A stretch of 57,492 nt of DNA from Cohnella caldifontis (GTDB lineage: Bacteria; Bacillota; Bacilli; Paenibacillales; Paenibacillaceae), in NCBI RefSeq assembly GCF_029360585.1, contig NZ_JAQZSJ010000007.1:185845-243336 (forward strand), in the 5' to 3' direction. The translations under genes and the position numbers were made by a program. Shown here in pieces: positions 1-7,841 of this stretch. The notes beneath the pieces were generated by a model that saw only the letters and a list, made by a program, of their open reading frames with translations, did not search any database and was not told the origin of the DNA. Each line of letters starts with the position of its first letter. The first letter of the stretch is position 1.

Positions 1-100
1 GACGTTAAGCCTGCCGGGCACGCTTAATCCTCCGCTCTCTCTGCTCGATGGTGACATTATGCCTGCCGCACAGGCTTAATCTTCCGCCCCACGTTGTCTT
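1..100. repeat. End of a 52-bp-period tandem array
   Basis: GCTTAAT occurs at 22 and again at 74, exactly 52 bp apart. Each copy is preceded by a GTTAAGCC- or CATTATGCC-like half, so each unit carries a TTAAGC...GCTTAA dyad; the second also contains the stem GCCTG-ccgca-CAGGC. The period and core match the long array at 9.6-10.45 kb, so this appears to be the tail of a second member of that family, cut by the window edge. Confidence 0.6.
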
Positions 101-114
101 ATGGCATGTATGCG

Positions 115-606
115 TTACTCAAATGAACGGTTTGCAGGCCAAGTGTCCCGGAGCTTGCGGAGCAGGATGATCTGCCCCGCATGGTAGGCGTCGTGGCGGA
201 TCAGGCTGTCGGCCCAGCCTTCCAGCTTGCCGCCCGGAAGCGCGTCGTCCAGCTCCGCGTCGTTCATCCCGGCGAGCTTTTCCCGGATTCCCCGGTGAAC
301 CCGGTCCAACCGCGCCAGCGTCTCGTTCCATGCCTGATCGCCGGTTTCATCGACCGAAAACGTATCGTCGTTGGTAACGCCCTTCGGATATTCGGTCTCT
401 TCGCCGGTCAACCGTTTCAGCAGACGCTCTTTGTAAAAAATCATATGATTCACCGTTTGCCAAATCGAGTTGACGGAAGAGCTTTCGGGTTTCCATGCAG
501 CCTCTGCCGCGTCAATCCCACGGAGCGCGTCCGCTAAAGGCGGGTACCAATCCTCTTTGTCATAAGCGTAATCCCATCCCTGCAGCAAGCGTTCGATACG
601 GCTCAT
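115..606 (-). CDS. DinB family protein (four-helix metalloprotein)
   Basis: A 163-residue protein of the DinB/YfiT-like four-helix-bundle superfamily. These are often metal-dependent and include bacillithiol-dependent transferases and many stress-linked proteins of unknown reaction. Visible marks are a histidine in VNHMIFYKERLL near residue 53 and the C-terminal pair in RHDAYHAGQI near residues 137-142, which together give the usual three-His site. The start is supported by GGAGGA upstream. The gene stands alone, divergent from the CGNR regulator and next to the 52-bp repeat tail. The family is clear; the substrate cannot be inferred. Confidence 0.85.
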   Translation of the reverse strand: MSRIERLLQGWDYAYDKEDWYPPLADALRGIDAAEAAWKPESSSVNSIWQTVNHMIFYKERLLKRLTGEETEYPKGVTNDDTFSVDETGDQAWNETLARLDRVHRGIREKLAGMNDAELDDALPGGKLEGWADSLIRHDAYHAGQIILLRKLRDTWPANRSFE

Positions 607-1051
607 TCTGAAGATTCCTCCTTAGGGTATGTAACGAATTAAATCCATATTGCTGGTTACAAGGTGCGCCTTCAATATAACACGCACCAGTCCGCATCCG
701 CAAGTAACTAGTGAAAAAGATTTTAGGGTGTTACAATAGGGGACAGACCGAACGAAACGGGTATTCGGCTTGCTTTAAGTCGAGTGAACTGCGAAGATTC
801 GGATGCTAGAGCGGTTTGACTTCCCCTGTATCGAGACTCCAATGCGAATCGGGAGCTAAAATGCACTTGAACTCGCAAAATCAAGGCCCAGAAGCGGTTT
901 AAGTGCTGAAATGCACTTCAAGTCCCCTTTTTTCAACGGCGAACCGATTTTCATTCGATTTCAGGCGCATTTTGGCACTTGATCTGATGAAGCATCAGAC
1001 AGGCACTTGGATCCCTTCACGAGAAAACCGGAGAACGGAGGCCGCGCAGCC
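607..1051. other. Intergenic region with degenerate 50-bp repeats
   Basis: About 445 bp without a supported gene, between divergent dinB-like and CGNR genes. It holds two ATGCACTT-containing segments exactly 50 bp apart (861 and 911), a further CACTTGA near 976, and two GCGGTTT segments (811 and 894). An ORF at 903-1220 has no ribosome-binding site and overlaps the CGNR gene, so it was not called. Promoters must lie here, but I see no good -35/-10 pair. Confidence 0.5.
861..960. repeat. Degenerate 50-bp tandem pair
   Basis: The blocks at 861-910 and 911-960 both start with ATGCACTT and share TCAA/GGC/GGTTT-like segments at similar offsets. The similarity is modest; it is listed because the 50-bp spacing matches better arrays elsewhere in the window. 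Confidence 0.35.
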
Positions 1052-1627
1052 ATGTTATGGGACGATTTTCTCAACAGCGATTATCACGATTGGCGCGGCA
1101 CGGGTTGGTCGGAGGATCGGCTGGACAAGCCGGGATGGCTGGCGCGGTGGCTGGACGAATACGGGCTTCCGAATCCGGGAATTCCTTCCCCCGACGAATT
1201 GGGTGAACTCAAACGAATGAGGTCCGATATGCTGCGCATCGTTCAAAGCCTGATCGCGGGGGAATCGCTCTCTCCTTCGGACATGGACAACCTGAACGCC
1301 ATCCTGTCGGAAGGATCGGTCCGGTACCGGTTGATTCAAGCGGACGGGGGCTTCCGGCTGGAGACGTCCCCCTCCCGCGCCGATTGGAATGGCGTAAGAG
1401 CCCAGATCGCCGCCTCCTTCGCGCGCATGCTGGAGCAAGGCGAGCCGTCCCGTCTGCGCATCTGCGGAAATCCGGACTGCCTGTGGGTGTACTACGACGA
1501 GACGAAAAACCGCTCCAAACGTTACTGCGACGATAAAATGTGCGGTAATCTGATGAAAGTCCGGCGGTTTAGGGCGAAACGCAAAGCTTCCCAAGACGTC
1601 CAAGGTCCGGAAACGCCTTCGAATTAA
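1052..1627 (+). CDS. CGNR zinc-finger / ABATE-domain protein
   Basis: A 191-residue protein with an ABATE-like N-terminal part and a C-terminal CGNR zinc finger, a family thought to act as stress or ligand-responsive transcription regulators. The finger shows CGNPDC, then CDDKMCGN about 18 residues later, followed by a basic helix with many Arg and Lys. Its CGN-L variant replaces the last residue of the name motif. The start chosen is the ATG at 1052, which follows GGAGAACGGAGG at good distance; an upstream in-frame ATG at 1007 lacks a ribosome-binding site. It is followed after 132 bp by the dehydrogenase-PilZ gene on the same strand. The DNA target is unknown. Confidence 0.85.
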   Translation: MLWDDFLNSDYHDWRGTGWSEDRLDKPGWLARWLDEYGLPNPGIPSPDELGELKRMRSDMLRIVQSLIAGESLSPSDMDNLNAILSEGSVRYRLIQADGGFRLETSPSRADWNGVRAQIAASFARMLEQGEPSRLRICGNPDCLWVYYDETKNRSKRYCDDKMCGNLMKVRRFRAKRKASQDVQGPETPSN

Positions 1628-1759
1628 TCCGTTTTGGACGATGGTACGCCATCAGAATCCATTGCCAGACGGATCGGAAGCTCATCATCTTATTTCGGTT
1701 TTACCCCCGGTTATGGTACAAAGAAGATAGCACGATTCTCGGATAAGGAGCCATCCACT

Positions 1760-3031
1760 ATGAAAACGGCAGGATTCATCGGACTCGGCGTAATGGGCGC
1801 GCCCATGGCGGCCAATCTGCTGCGCAAAGGCTATTCGGTCACCGTTTACAACCGGTCCGCGGGGAAGGCGGACGAGTTGGTCCAACTGGGAGCGGAAACG
1901 GCCGCCTCTCCGCTGGAAACGGCACGGTCCGCGGAAGTGATCGTGACGATGGTCAGCAACGACGAGGCGGTTCGCGAGGTTTACTACGGGGAAGCGGGCA
2001 TTCTGGGCGGCTTGCAGCCGGGAACGGCCGTGATCGACTGCAGCACGGTCTCCCCGGCTTTGTCTCGGCAGCTGGCCCGGGATATCGAAGCCAAGTTTTC
2101 TTATTTCCTGGATGCGCCCGTCACGGGAAGCAAGCCTGCCGCCATCGAAGGCAGCCTGCTGTTCATGGTCGGCGGGGATTCGCAAGTCCTCGAGGAAAAC
2201 CGGGACATCCTGCTGGCCATGGGTAAGCAGGTGATCCACACCGGTCCGAACGGCAGCGGCACGACGGCCAAGTTGGCGCATAACACGATCGTCGGCATTA
2301 ACGCGGCCGGTCTCATCGAGGGCATGGCCATCGCCGCCAAAGGCGGGATCGACGCTTCCGCCTTCTTAAGGATCGTACAGGCCGGCGGAGCCGCAAGCAA
2401 GCAGGCCGACCTCAAAGGCCGCAAAATTATCGACCATGATTTCAGCGTGCAATTCTCCCTCGCTTTGATGCTGAAGGACTTGAAGCTCTCATCCGTGATG
2501 ACGGACGGTTTCGGCGTATCCACGCCGATGCTGGAATCGGCCAAAAGCCTTTTCCAAATCGGCCAGGCCGCGGGCCACGGGGAATCCGACTTGTCCGCAT
2601 TGGCCCGAATCTACGAAGAATGGATCGGCACGACGATCTCCGACCGCACGCCCCCCGTCGCCGCCGCAGCGGAATCGGCATCCGCCCTTTCCAACCGCAG
2701 AAAAAGCGAAAGGGTGCCGCTCGGCATCCCGGTGATGGTTTCGGTGTACCAATGGCTGCAGGAAGGCTCGTTCTCCGGCCAGTCGGTCGAGGGCGTGCTG
2801 AACGACGTTTCGGAGGACGGCCTGCAAATCGCTTCGTCCTTCCCGCTGGAGAACGACATGTTCGTCGTCATCCATATGCCGCCCGACGCGGGATTGCCGC
2901 CGATGACGGGCCGCATCATTCGGATCGAAAAGAAGCAGGGCCTGTTCCATTACGGCTGCCTGCTTTCCGCGCTCCCCCTCTATCAGAAGCTCCAGCTGCA
3001 GGAATATATCGCCCGGCAAGTCGGGAATTAA
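1760..3031 (+). CDS. Beta-hydroxyacid dehydrogenase fused to PilZ domain
   Basis: A 423-residue protein made of two modules in one uninterrupted frame. Residues 1-290 form a beta-hydroxyacid dehydrogenase (HIBADH/GLYR family): Rossmann motif GFIGLGVMGAPMAANL at the N terminus, substrate motif DAPVTGSKPAAIEG near 118-131, and catalytic Lys171 with Asn175 in TAKLAHNTIVG. The GSK-type substrate loop favours a glyoxylate or succinic-semialdehyde reductase-like enzyme over 3-hydroxyisobutyrate dehydrogenase. After an Ala/Ser linker (about 298-311), residues 313-423 form a PilZ domain with the c-di-GMP signature intact: RKSER (R314, R318) and NDVSEDG (D349, S351, G354). The start is the ATG at 1760 behind AAGGAG; the longer frame from 1634 has no ribosome-binding site. 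Family dehydrogenases are about 290 residues, so the PilZ part is an addition. Regulation of the enzyme by c-di-GMP is my inference. Confidence 0.9.
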   Translation: MKTAGFIGLGVMGAPMAANLLRKGYSVTVYNRSAGKADELVQLGAETAASPLETARSAEVIVTMVSNDEAVREVYYGEAGILGGLQPGTAVIDCSTVSPALSRQLARDIEAKFSYFLDAPVTGSKPAAIEGSLLFMVGGDSQVLEENRDILLAMGKQVIHTGPNGSGTTAKLAHNTIVGINAAGLIEGMAIAAKGGIDASAFLRIVQAGGAASKQADLKGRKIIDHDFSVQFSLALMLKDLKLSSVMTDGFGVSTPMLESAKSLFQIGQAAGHGESDLSALARIYEEWIGTTISDRTPPVAAAAESASALSNRRKSERVPLGIPVMVSVYQWLQEGSFSGQSVEGVLNDVSEDGLQIASSFPLENDMFVVIHMPPDAGLPPMTGRIIRIEKKQGLFHYGCLLSALPLYQKLQLQEYIARQVGN

Positions 3032-3081
3032 CGCATTCCCTTGCCGGATTCGGTCGGCAGCAGCCTGCCGGCAGCCAAGGC

Positions 3082-3119
3082 AAAGGACCCTTGCCCTTCA
3101 TTCGGGCAAGGGTCCTTTT
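3082..3119 (+). terminator. Rho-independent terminator (bidirectional)
   Basis: A 12-bp perfect stem, GGACCCTTGCCC (3085-3096) paired with GGGCAAGGGTCC (3104-3115), with a 7-nt loop. It is followed by TTTT and preceded by AAA, so it can serve both the dehydrogenase-PilZ gene and the converging tgl gene. Confidence 0.92.
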
Positions 3120-3136
3120 GCGTGACTTCCGCGTCG

Positions 3137-3934
3137 TTACAGAAGCGGCGGATCGCCGTAACGTCGTCCTCCGATGTGGGCGCTTACGTTCCGCCGCATC
3201 CCGGGAGCGAATTGCGACAGGTACCGGTAATCGGGCTCGACGACCTCGTCCGTCAAATAAGCCGAAACGAGGCTGCCCGGGCGGCGGACGCCGTTCAACC
3301 CGTCGATGACCATTCGCAGCGGCACGATGCCTACGGGATGCCCGTAATAGAATTCATCGCCGATTTTGACTAGATTCTCTCCCCGCCATTGCGGCGTTTC
3401 GGGATTGAAATCGGGATTGTTGACGTACATGAGGTCTCCGGGATACGACTCCCCGTTTCCTTGGTGCGCGGTCAGCCGCAAATCGCTGTCTACATGCCAG
3501 TTATAAAGAAGCAGTCCGGCGAACAGACGGTTAAACGCCGGATCGCCCAGCACGTCCAGCACGCCTTTATACACCACGATGGAGGTCGCGGTGGAGCATT
3601 CCGTCGCGTAGCTCCATCCGCTCGAGAAAATATCCCGGATCCCGGCCGACGGAGGAACGTCCTCCCGGATTCGAAACCCCCCTTGCGGCGTTCGAGTCCA
3701 GAAACGCTCGTTGCACCGGGCGGTCCTGAAGTCGGCGAAACGGATCCCGCTGCCGCTGATCTCCTCCGCCGCCGCCACGATGCTCGTCCTCGCCTCCATT
3801 TCGAATCGAAGCTGCGAAACGGAGGAATAGCGGTACACCTTCCGGCTGCTCCATTTCCGAGCGTAAATCGCCGCCGCCAGAGGAGACCATGTCGTCGTGT
3901 CGACGGGCGTCTGCGTACCGGAGATCTCGATCAC
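3137..3934 (-). CDS. tgl: Spore coat transglutaminase Tgl
   Basis: Protein-glutamine gamma-glutamyltransferase that makes epsilon-(gamma-glutamyl)lysine cross-links in the spore coat. It is 265 residues, against about 245 in Bacillus subtilis. Family landmarks are visible: YATECSTAT holds the catalytic Cys113 preceded by Glu112, and NPEFDPQ-like NPDFNPETPQWRGEN and LNGVRRPGSLVSAYL match the family. I chose the GTG at 3934: AGGAGG lies 8 nt before it, whereas it would be only about 2 nt from the ATG at 3940. The GTG start also gives an N terminus (MIEISG) like the B. subtilis one (MIIVSG). The gene is divergent from a small coat-like protein, which fits a mother-cell role late in sporulation. 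Confidence 0.95.
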   Translation of the reverse strand: MIEISGTQTPVDTTTWSPLAAAIYARKWSSRKVYRYSSVSQLRFEMEARTSIVAAAEEISGSGIRFADFRTARCNERFWTRTPQGGFRIREDVPPSAGIRDIFSSGWSYATECSTATSIVVYKGVLDVLGDPAFNRLFAGLLLYNWHVDSDLRLTAHQGNGESYPGDLMYVNNPDFNPETPQWRGENLVKIGDEFYYGHPVGIVPLRMVIDGLNGVRRPGSLVSAYLTDEVVEPDYRYLSQFAPGMRRNVSAHIGGRRYGDPPLL

Positions 3935-3957
3935 CGGCATCCCCTCCTTTCCTTATG

Positions 3958-4060
3958 GATCATCGTATGCCGCGGGTGCATGCGGCATGCCCGATCGCTC
4001 CATTTGCGCCCATTTTCGCAGGGCGAGTGTCATGGTCCCCGGCATGGGCATACGCTGATA
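3958..4060. promoter_or_regulatory. Candidate divergent late-sporulation promoters
   Basis: The tgl/coat-protein intergenic region carries the same box in both directions: CATACGATGAT read on the minus strand (3969-3959, toward tgl) and CATACGCTGAT on the plus strand (4049-4059, toward the small gene). Both resemble the sigma-K -10 element CATANNNTA, missing its last A. The -35 AC is not clear in either, so the sigma assignment is tentative. Shared control of both genes is an inference from the matching boxes. Confidence 0.4.
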
Positions 4061-4089
4061 CCACCTAAACCAAGGAGGAAAACCCGAAC

Positions 4090-4344
4090 ATGGAACCCAT
4101 TTTTAAGGCTCCCAATGTTGCGCCCGTGAACGTCGCGCCTGTCAACGTGGCGCCGAACGTCGCGCCGAATATCGGTCCGATGCCCGTCTCGCCTGCCGCG
4201 ATCATGCCCGAAACGATGCCGTACTTGCCCGCCAACATGCCGTTCCATCATGAGCATGTCCACGTCTGTCCCTGCTGCCATCAGCCGCTTGGGGCTTACG
4301 GGATGGCGCCGTACGGCGGCTTTCACCATTGGCCCTGGTTTTAA
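4090..4344 (+). CDS. Small NVAP-repeat spore coat-like protein
   Basis: An 84-residue protein without recognised enzyme motifs. The N-terminal third is a tandem run of a (P)NVAP motif (residues 9-28). Next come a Pro/Met-rich segment and a His-rich, CPCC-containing stretch (HHEHVHVCPCCHQPL), and the tail is rich in Gly, His and Trp. The composition, with His, Cys, Pro and Tyr, resembles CotD-type inner-coat proteins, but I see no clear CotD homology. AAGGAGG sits 7 nt before the ATG and a strong terminator follows. It lies divergent from the transglutaminase gene and contains at least one Lys (residue 6) and one Gln, so it may be a Tgl substrate; that is inference. Confidence 0.75.
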   Translation: MEPIFKAPNVAPVNVAPVNVAPNVAPNIGPMPVSPAAIMPETMPYLPANMPFHHEHVHVCPCCHQPLGAYGMAPYGGFHHWPWF

Positions 4345-4365
4345 CGGCAAGCATGGCCAAAACAA

Positions 4366-4397
4366 AAGCAGTCCGCTCCGACGGGAGCGGACTGCTT
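4366..4397 (+). terminator. Bidirectional rho-independent terminator
   Basis: A 14-bp perfect stem, AAGCAGTCCGCTCC with GGAGCGGACTGCTT, and a GACG loop. It lies between the small coat-like gene (plus strand, ending 4344) and ppnP (minus strand, ending 4420) and has A/T flanks on both sides, so it probably ends both transcripts. Confidence 0.9.
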
Positions 4398-4419
4398 GGC
4401 TTATCGCGGCTTCTCCGAT

Positions 4420-4737
4420 TTACGCGTCCAGGTAGGAGCACACGTAATCGGCCACTTGGGTGACCTTGAGCTTGAAGCTGGAGTTCGCGGGCACGGTGAA
4501 TTCCCCGGTGCCGGAAATCCGGAGCCATTCGTCGCTGCCGGGAAGCTGAACGCTGAGCTCGCCCGCCAGGATTTCCATGACTTCCTTCTTGCCGGTGCCG
4601 AACTCGTATTCGCCCGGCAGCATGATGCCGAGCGTCTTGCGCGTGCCGTCCGCGAACAGCACAGTGCGGCTGGTGACTTTGCCGTCGAAGTAGACGTTGG
4701 CTTCTCTGACGACGGACACGTTGTCGAATTGGGACAT
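4420..4737 (-). CDS. ppnP: Pyrimidine/purine nucleoside phosphorylase PpnP
   Basis: A 105-residue single-domain cupin of the DUF1255/PpnP family, which phosphorolyses several nucleosides to base and ribose-1-phosphate. Family features visible are the N-terminal [18 protein letters not shown] region, the [21 protein letters not shown] segment and the C-terminal SFKLKV...DYVCSYLDA. The length is typical of the family. It follows tkt on the minus strand with a 58-bp gap, so the two may be co-transcribed. That pairing makes sense, since ribose-1-phosphate feeds the pentose phosphate pathway in which transketolase acts. Confidence 0.92.
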   Translation of the reverse strand: MSQFDNVSVVREANVYFDGKVTSRTVLFADGTRKTLGIMLPGEYEFGTGKKEVMEILAGELSVQLPGSDEWLRISGTGEFTVPANSSFKLKVTQVADYVCSYLDA

Positions 4738-4795
4738 GGACGGGTTCCTCTCCTTGTAGATCTATCTAGGGTAAGCTTAAAGCGTATGAGTCTCG

Positions 4796-6805
4796 TCAGA
4801 TCAGCTTGCGGAATTGCTCGACCACGTTCTCGACCGTAAAGCCGTATTCCTTGATCACGCGGTCTCCGGGCGCGGAAGCCCCGAACGTGGAGATGCCGAG
4901 GATCGAGCCGCCGTCGCCGACGTAACGCTCCCAGCCGAACGGAGAAGCCATCTCGATCGCGAGACGGGCTTTGACCGATTTCGGAAGGACGCTGTCCTTG
5001 TAGCTTTGCGGCTGCTTGTCGAACAGATCCCAGCTCGGCATGCTGACCACGCGCACGTGGATGCCTTGCTCGGCCAGCGCTTTCTGCGAAGCGACGGCGA
5101 GCTGCACTTCGGAGCCGGTGGCGATCAGGATACCTTGGGGAGCGCCGTTGGCCGCCTCGGAAAGTACATAAGCGCCTTGGGCGATACCGTCCTTCGCCTT
5201 CTCCGCCGTCCCGGCCAGGATGGGCAGGTTTTGGCGAGTCAGCACGAGCGCCACCGGATTCGCCGTGTTTTGCAGTGCATACGCCCATGCCGCGGACGTC
5301 TCGTTGCCGTCGGCCGGACGGATGACCGTCAGGCCCGGCATGGCGCGGATGGAAGCCAGCTGCTCGATCGGCTCGTGCGTCGGGCCGTCTTCGCCGACCG
5401 CGATGGAGTCGTGCGTCAGCACGTACACGACCGGCTGGTGCATGATCGAAGCCAGGCGGACTGCCGGGCGCAAGTAATCCGTGAACACGAAGAAGGTGCC
5501 GCCGTAAACCCGCAGGCCGCCGTGCAGCGAGATGCCGTTCATCGCGGCGGCCATGCCGAACTCGCGCACGCCGAAGTAAATGTTGCGGCCTTCGTAGCTG
5601 CCCGGCTTATAGACCGGCAAGCCTTTCATGTGCGTCATCGTGGAGCTCTCCAGGTCGGCGGAGCCGCCTACGAGGTAGGGCACGTTTTTGGCCAAGCCAT
5701 TGATCGCGTTGCCGGAAGCGACGCGCGTGGAGACTGGTTTATCTTCGGTCGAATACTTCGGCAGGTCCGCGTCCCAGCCTTGCGGCAGCTCGCGGGCCAG
5801 CGCCAACTCGAACTGGCGGGCCAGATCCGGATAAGCGGACTTATATCGGTTGAAATTGTTCTCCCAAGCCGCGTACGATTGCTCGCCGCGCTTCTTCACT
5901 TCCGCGAAATGGGCGCGCACTTCGTCCGGCACATGGAACTCCGGCCACTCCCAACCGTAGACTTCCTTCGTCAGCTTGGCTTCATCGGCGCCGAGCGGGG
6001 ATCCGTGCGGGCCGGCGTGGCCGCCTTTGCCGCCTTTGTTCGGAGAGCCGTAGCCGATGACCGTTTTCACTTCGATCAACGTCGGTTTGGACGTCTCGGC
6101 TTGCGCCTGGGCGATCGCGGCAGCGATGGCGGCGAGGTCGTTGCCGTCATCCACGCGCAGTACTTGCCAGTTATAGCCTTCGAAACGCTTGGCGACATTT
6201 TCGGAGAAGGACAGGTTCAGCTCGCCGTCCAGCGAAATGTCGTTCGAATCGTACAGCACGATCAATTTTCCGAGCTTCAAATGCCCCGCGAGCGAAGCCG
6301 ACTCGGAGGAGATGCCCTCCATCAGGTCGCCGTCGCCGCAGATGGCATATGTATAGTGGTTAATCAGCTCGTGGCCGTCGCGGTTATAGGTAGAAGCCAG
6401 TTGAGCTTCCGCCATGGCCATGCCGACCGCCATGCCGATGCCTTGGCCGAGCGGACCGGTCGTCGCGTCGACGCCCGCCGTATGTCCGAACTCCGGATGA
6501 CCCGGCGTTTTGGAGCCCCACTGGCGGAAGTTTTGGATCTCTTCCAGCGGAAGATCGTATCCGCTCAGGTGCAGCAGCGAATAGAGCAGCATGGATCCGT
6601 GGCCGGCGGACAGCACGAAACGGTCCCGGTCGATCCACAGCGGTTGGGACGGATTGTGCTTCATCGTTTTCGCGAAAAGCTGATAGCCCATCGGGGCGGC
6701 GCCCATCGGCATGCCGGGATGGCCCGACTTCGCTTTTTCGATCGCGTCGATGGTCAGCGTCCGGATCGTCGTGACGGACAACTGGTCGATGTTCGGATTA
6801 GACAT
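4796..6805 (-). CDS. tkt: Transketolase
   Basis: Full-length transketolase of 669 residues, the thiamine-diphosphate enzyme that moves two-carbon units between sugar phosphates in the pentose phosphate pathway. The N-terminal TPP motif GDGDLMEG...DSNDISLDG is present. So are the His-containing [14 protein letters not shown] and [14 protein letters not shown] segments, the central [15 protein letters not shown] with its catalytic Glu, and [15 protein letters not shown]. The ATG at 6805 follows GAGGAGG at a slightly long distance. An extended -10 lies upstream. It is likely the first gene of a tkt-ppnP unit. Confidence 0.97.
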   Translation of the reverse strand: MSNPNIDQLSVTTIRTLTIDAIEKAKSGHPGMPMGAAPMGYQLFAKTMKHNPSQPLWIDRDRFVLSAGHGSMLLYSLLHLSGYDLPLEEIQNFRQWGSKTPGHPEFGHTAGVDATTGPLGQGIGMAVGMAMAEAQLASTYNRDGHELINHYTYAICGDGDLMEGISSESASLAGHLKLGKLIVLYDSNDISLDGELNLSFSENVAKRFEGYNWQVLRVDDGNDLAAIAAAIAQAQAETSKPTLIEVKTVIGYGSPNKGGKGGHAGPHGSPLGADEAKLTKEVYGWEWPEFHVPDEVRAHFAEVKKRGEQSYAAWENNFNRYKSAYPDLARQFELALARELPQGWDADLPKYSTEDKPVSTRVASGNAINGLAKNVPYLVGGSADLESSTMTHMKGLPVYKPGSYEGRNIYFGVREFGMAAAMNGISLHGGLRVYGGTFFVFTDYLRPAVRLASIMHQPVVYVLTHDSIAVGEDGPTHEPIEQLASIRAMPGLTVIRPADGNETSAAWAYALQNTANPVALVLTRQNLPILAGTAEKAKDGIAQGAYVLSEAANGAPQGILIATGSEVQLAVASQKALAEQGIHVRVVSMPSWDLFDKQPQSYKDSVLPKSVKARLAIEMASPFGWERYVGDGGSILGISTFGASAPGDRVIKEYGFTVENVVEQFRKLI

Positions 6806-6839
6806 TTTGGCAGAAACCTCCTCATTTTCCTATCCAGCT

Positions 6840-6848
6840 ATTGTACCA
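6840..6848 (-). promoter_or_regulatory. Extended -10 promoter for tkt
   Basis: On the minus strand TGGTACAAT, an extended -10 (TGnTATAAT type), lies about 35 bp upstream of the tkt start. A -35 is poor (AGGATA at 17 bp), as expected for extended -10 promoters. It sits between the purU stop and tkt, which supports tkt having its own promoter. Confidence 0.55.
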
Positions 6849-6888
6849 TGTTCCCCCGCCTTTATCCTGCCGGGGGATAGGCACGACG

Positions 6889-6919
6889 AAAACGGCCGTT
6901 AGACGAAAACGACCGTTTT
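6889..6919 (-). terminator. Possible purU terminator
   Basis: AAAACGG and CCGTTTT form a 7-bp inverted repeat across the purU stop codon, and the minus-strand transcript continues with CGTTTTCG-like sequence. The loop is long (about 17 nt), so this is only a moderate candidate. Confidence 0.4.
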
Positions 6920-7801
6920 GTTCTGATACACGAGCAAGCGGTCTTCCACGTGCCATTTGATGGCGCGGGCCAGCACGGTCCGCTCGATGTGGCGCCCGAT
7001 GCGCTTCAGCTCGTGAACGTCCTCCCGATGGCTGACGCGCTGCACGTCCTGCTCGATGATCGGCCCGCCGTCCAGCTCCTCCGTAACGTAGTGGGCCGTC
7101 GCCCCGATCAGCTTCACGCCGCGGTCGTAAGCTTGCTGATACGGTTTGCCTCCCACGAAGGCCGGAAGGAAGGAATGGTGGATGTTGATGATCCGGTTGG
7201 GGAACCGCTCAATGAACTTCGGCGTAATGATCTGCATGTACCGGGCCAATACGACGAGATCGGCTTTCCCGGCGGTCAGTTCCAGCTGCTGGCGCTCCGC
7301 CTCCGCTTTCGTCTCGGGCGTGACCGGGATGTGGTGATAAGGGATGCCGAACGACTCGACGAGCCCCCGCATGTCGTTATGGTTGCTGATGACCATGCTG
7401 ATCTCGGCGTCGAGATCGCCCGCCTGCCACTGCCAGAGCAGCTCGAGCAAGCAATGGTCTTCCTTGGAAACGAACACGGCGATCCGCTTGCGGCGGCTGG
7501 CGCGGAAAATGCTCCAACGCATCGAGAACCGGTCGGAAATGCCCGCGAAATCCTCCTGAAGGGCCGGGAGCCGCTGCTCCAGGTCCGCCAGGTCGAACTC
7601 GAACCGGATGAAGAACATGCCGCCTTCCGGGTTCATCGTATACTGATCGGATTGGATGATGTTCGCGCCTTGCTCGTACAGAAACTGCGACACCGCGGCC
7701 ACGATGCCGGGCCGGTCGGGGCAGGAAATCAGCATGCGGGCGCGGTTCGCGTTGCTCACGCGCTGTCCCGCCGACTGGGGTTGATAGGGTTGCTCTTTCA
7801 T
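6899..7801 (-). CDS. purU: Formyltetrahydrofolate deformylase PurU
   Basis: Hydrolyses 10-formyltetrahydrofolate to formate and tetrahydrofolate, balancing one-carbon pools and supplying formate for PurT-type purine synthesis. It is 300 residues. An N-terminal ACT domain (about 20-100; RMLISCPDRPGIVAAVSQFL) precedes the formyltransferase-fold catalytic domain with INIHHSFLPAFVGGKPYQQA and GATAHYVTEELDGGPI, which carry the His and Asp used in the family. I placed the start at the internal ATG (MKEQPYQ) at 7801, because the longer frame runs 24 codons into sequence next to nfo. It lies 40 bp after the nfo stop and is probably in one operon with it. Confidence 0.95.
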   Translation of the reverse strand: MKEQPYQPQSAGQRVSNANRARMLISCPDRPGIVAAVSQFLYEQGANIIQSDQYTMNPEGGMFFIRFEFDLADLEQRLPALQEDFAGISDRFSMRWSIFRASRRKRIAVFVSKEDHCLLELLWQWQAGDLDAEISMVISNHNDMRGLVESFGIPYHHIPVTPETKAEAERQQLELTAGKADLVVLARYMQIITPKFIERFPNRIINIHHSFLPAFVGGKPYQQAYDRGVKLIGATAHYVTEELDGGPIIEQDVQRVSHREDVHELKRIGRHIERTVLARAIKWHVEDRLLVYQNKTVVFV

Positions 7802-7841
7802 CGCTCTACTCGAATCCTCCCGTTGACGTTGCCGGCCGGTT

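Noticed and set aside
903..1220. 105-residue open frame before the CGNR gene
   Set aside because: No ribosome-binding site, overlaps the CGNR gene in another frame and contains the degenerate repeats.
1634..1759. Extended N terminus of the dehydrogenase-PilZ protein
   Set aside because: Ser-rich non-family sequence without a ribosome-binding site; the Rossmann motif starts right after the ATG at 1760.
2620..3309. Separate PilZ gene in another frame, implying a frameshift
   Set aside because: That frame gives no PilZ motifs. The PilZ part is in the same frame as the dehydrogenase, joined by a linker.
4814..6880. 688-residue open frame antisense to tkt
   Set aside because: Mirror frame of a high-GC gene; Arg/His/Gln-rich composition, no ribosome-binding site and no family resemblance.
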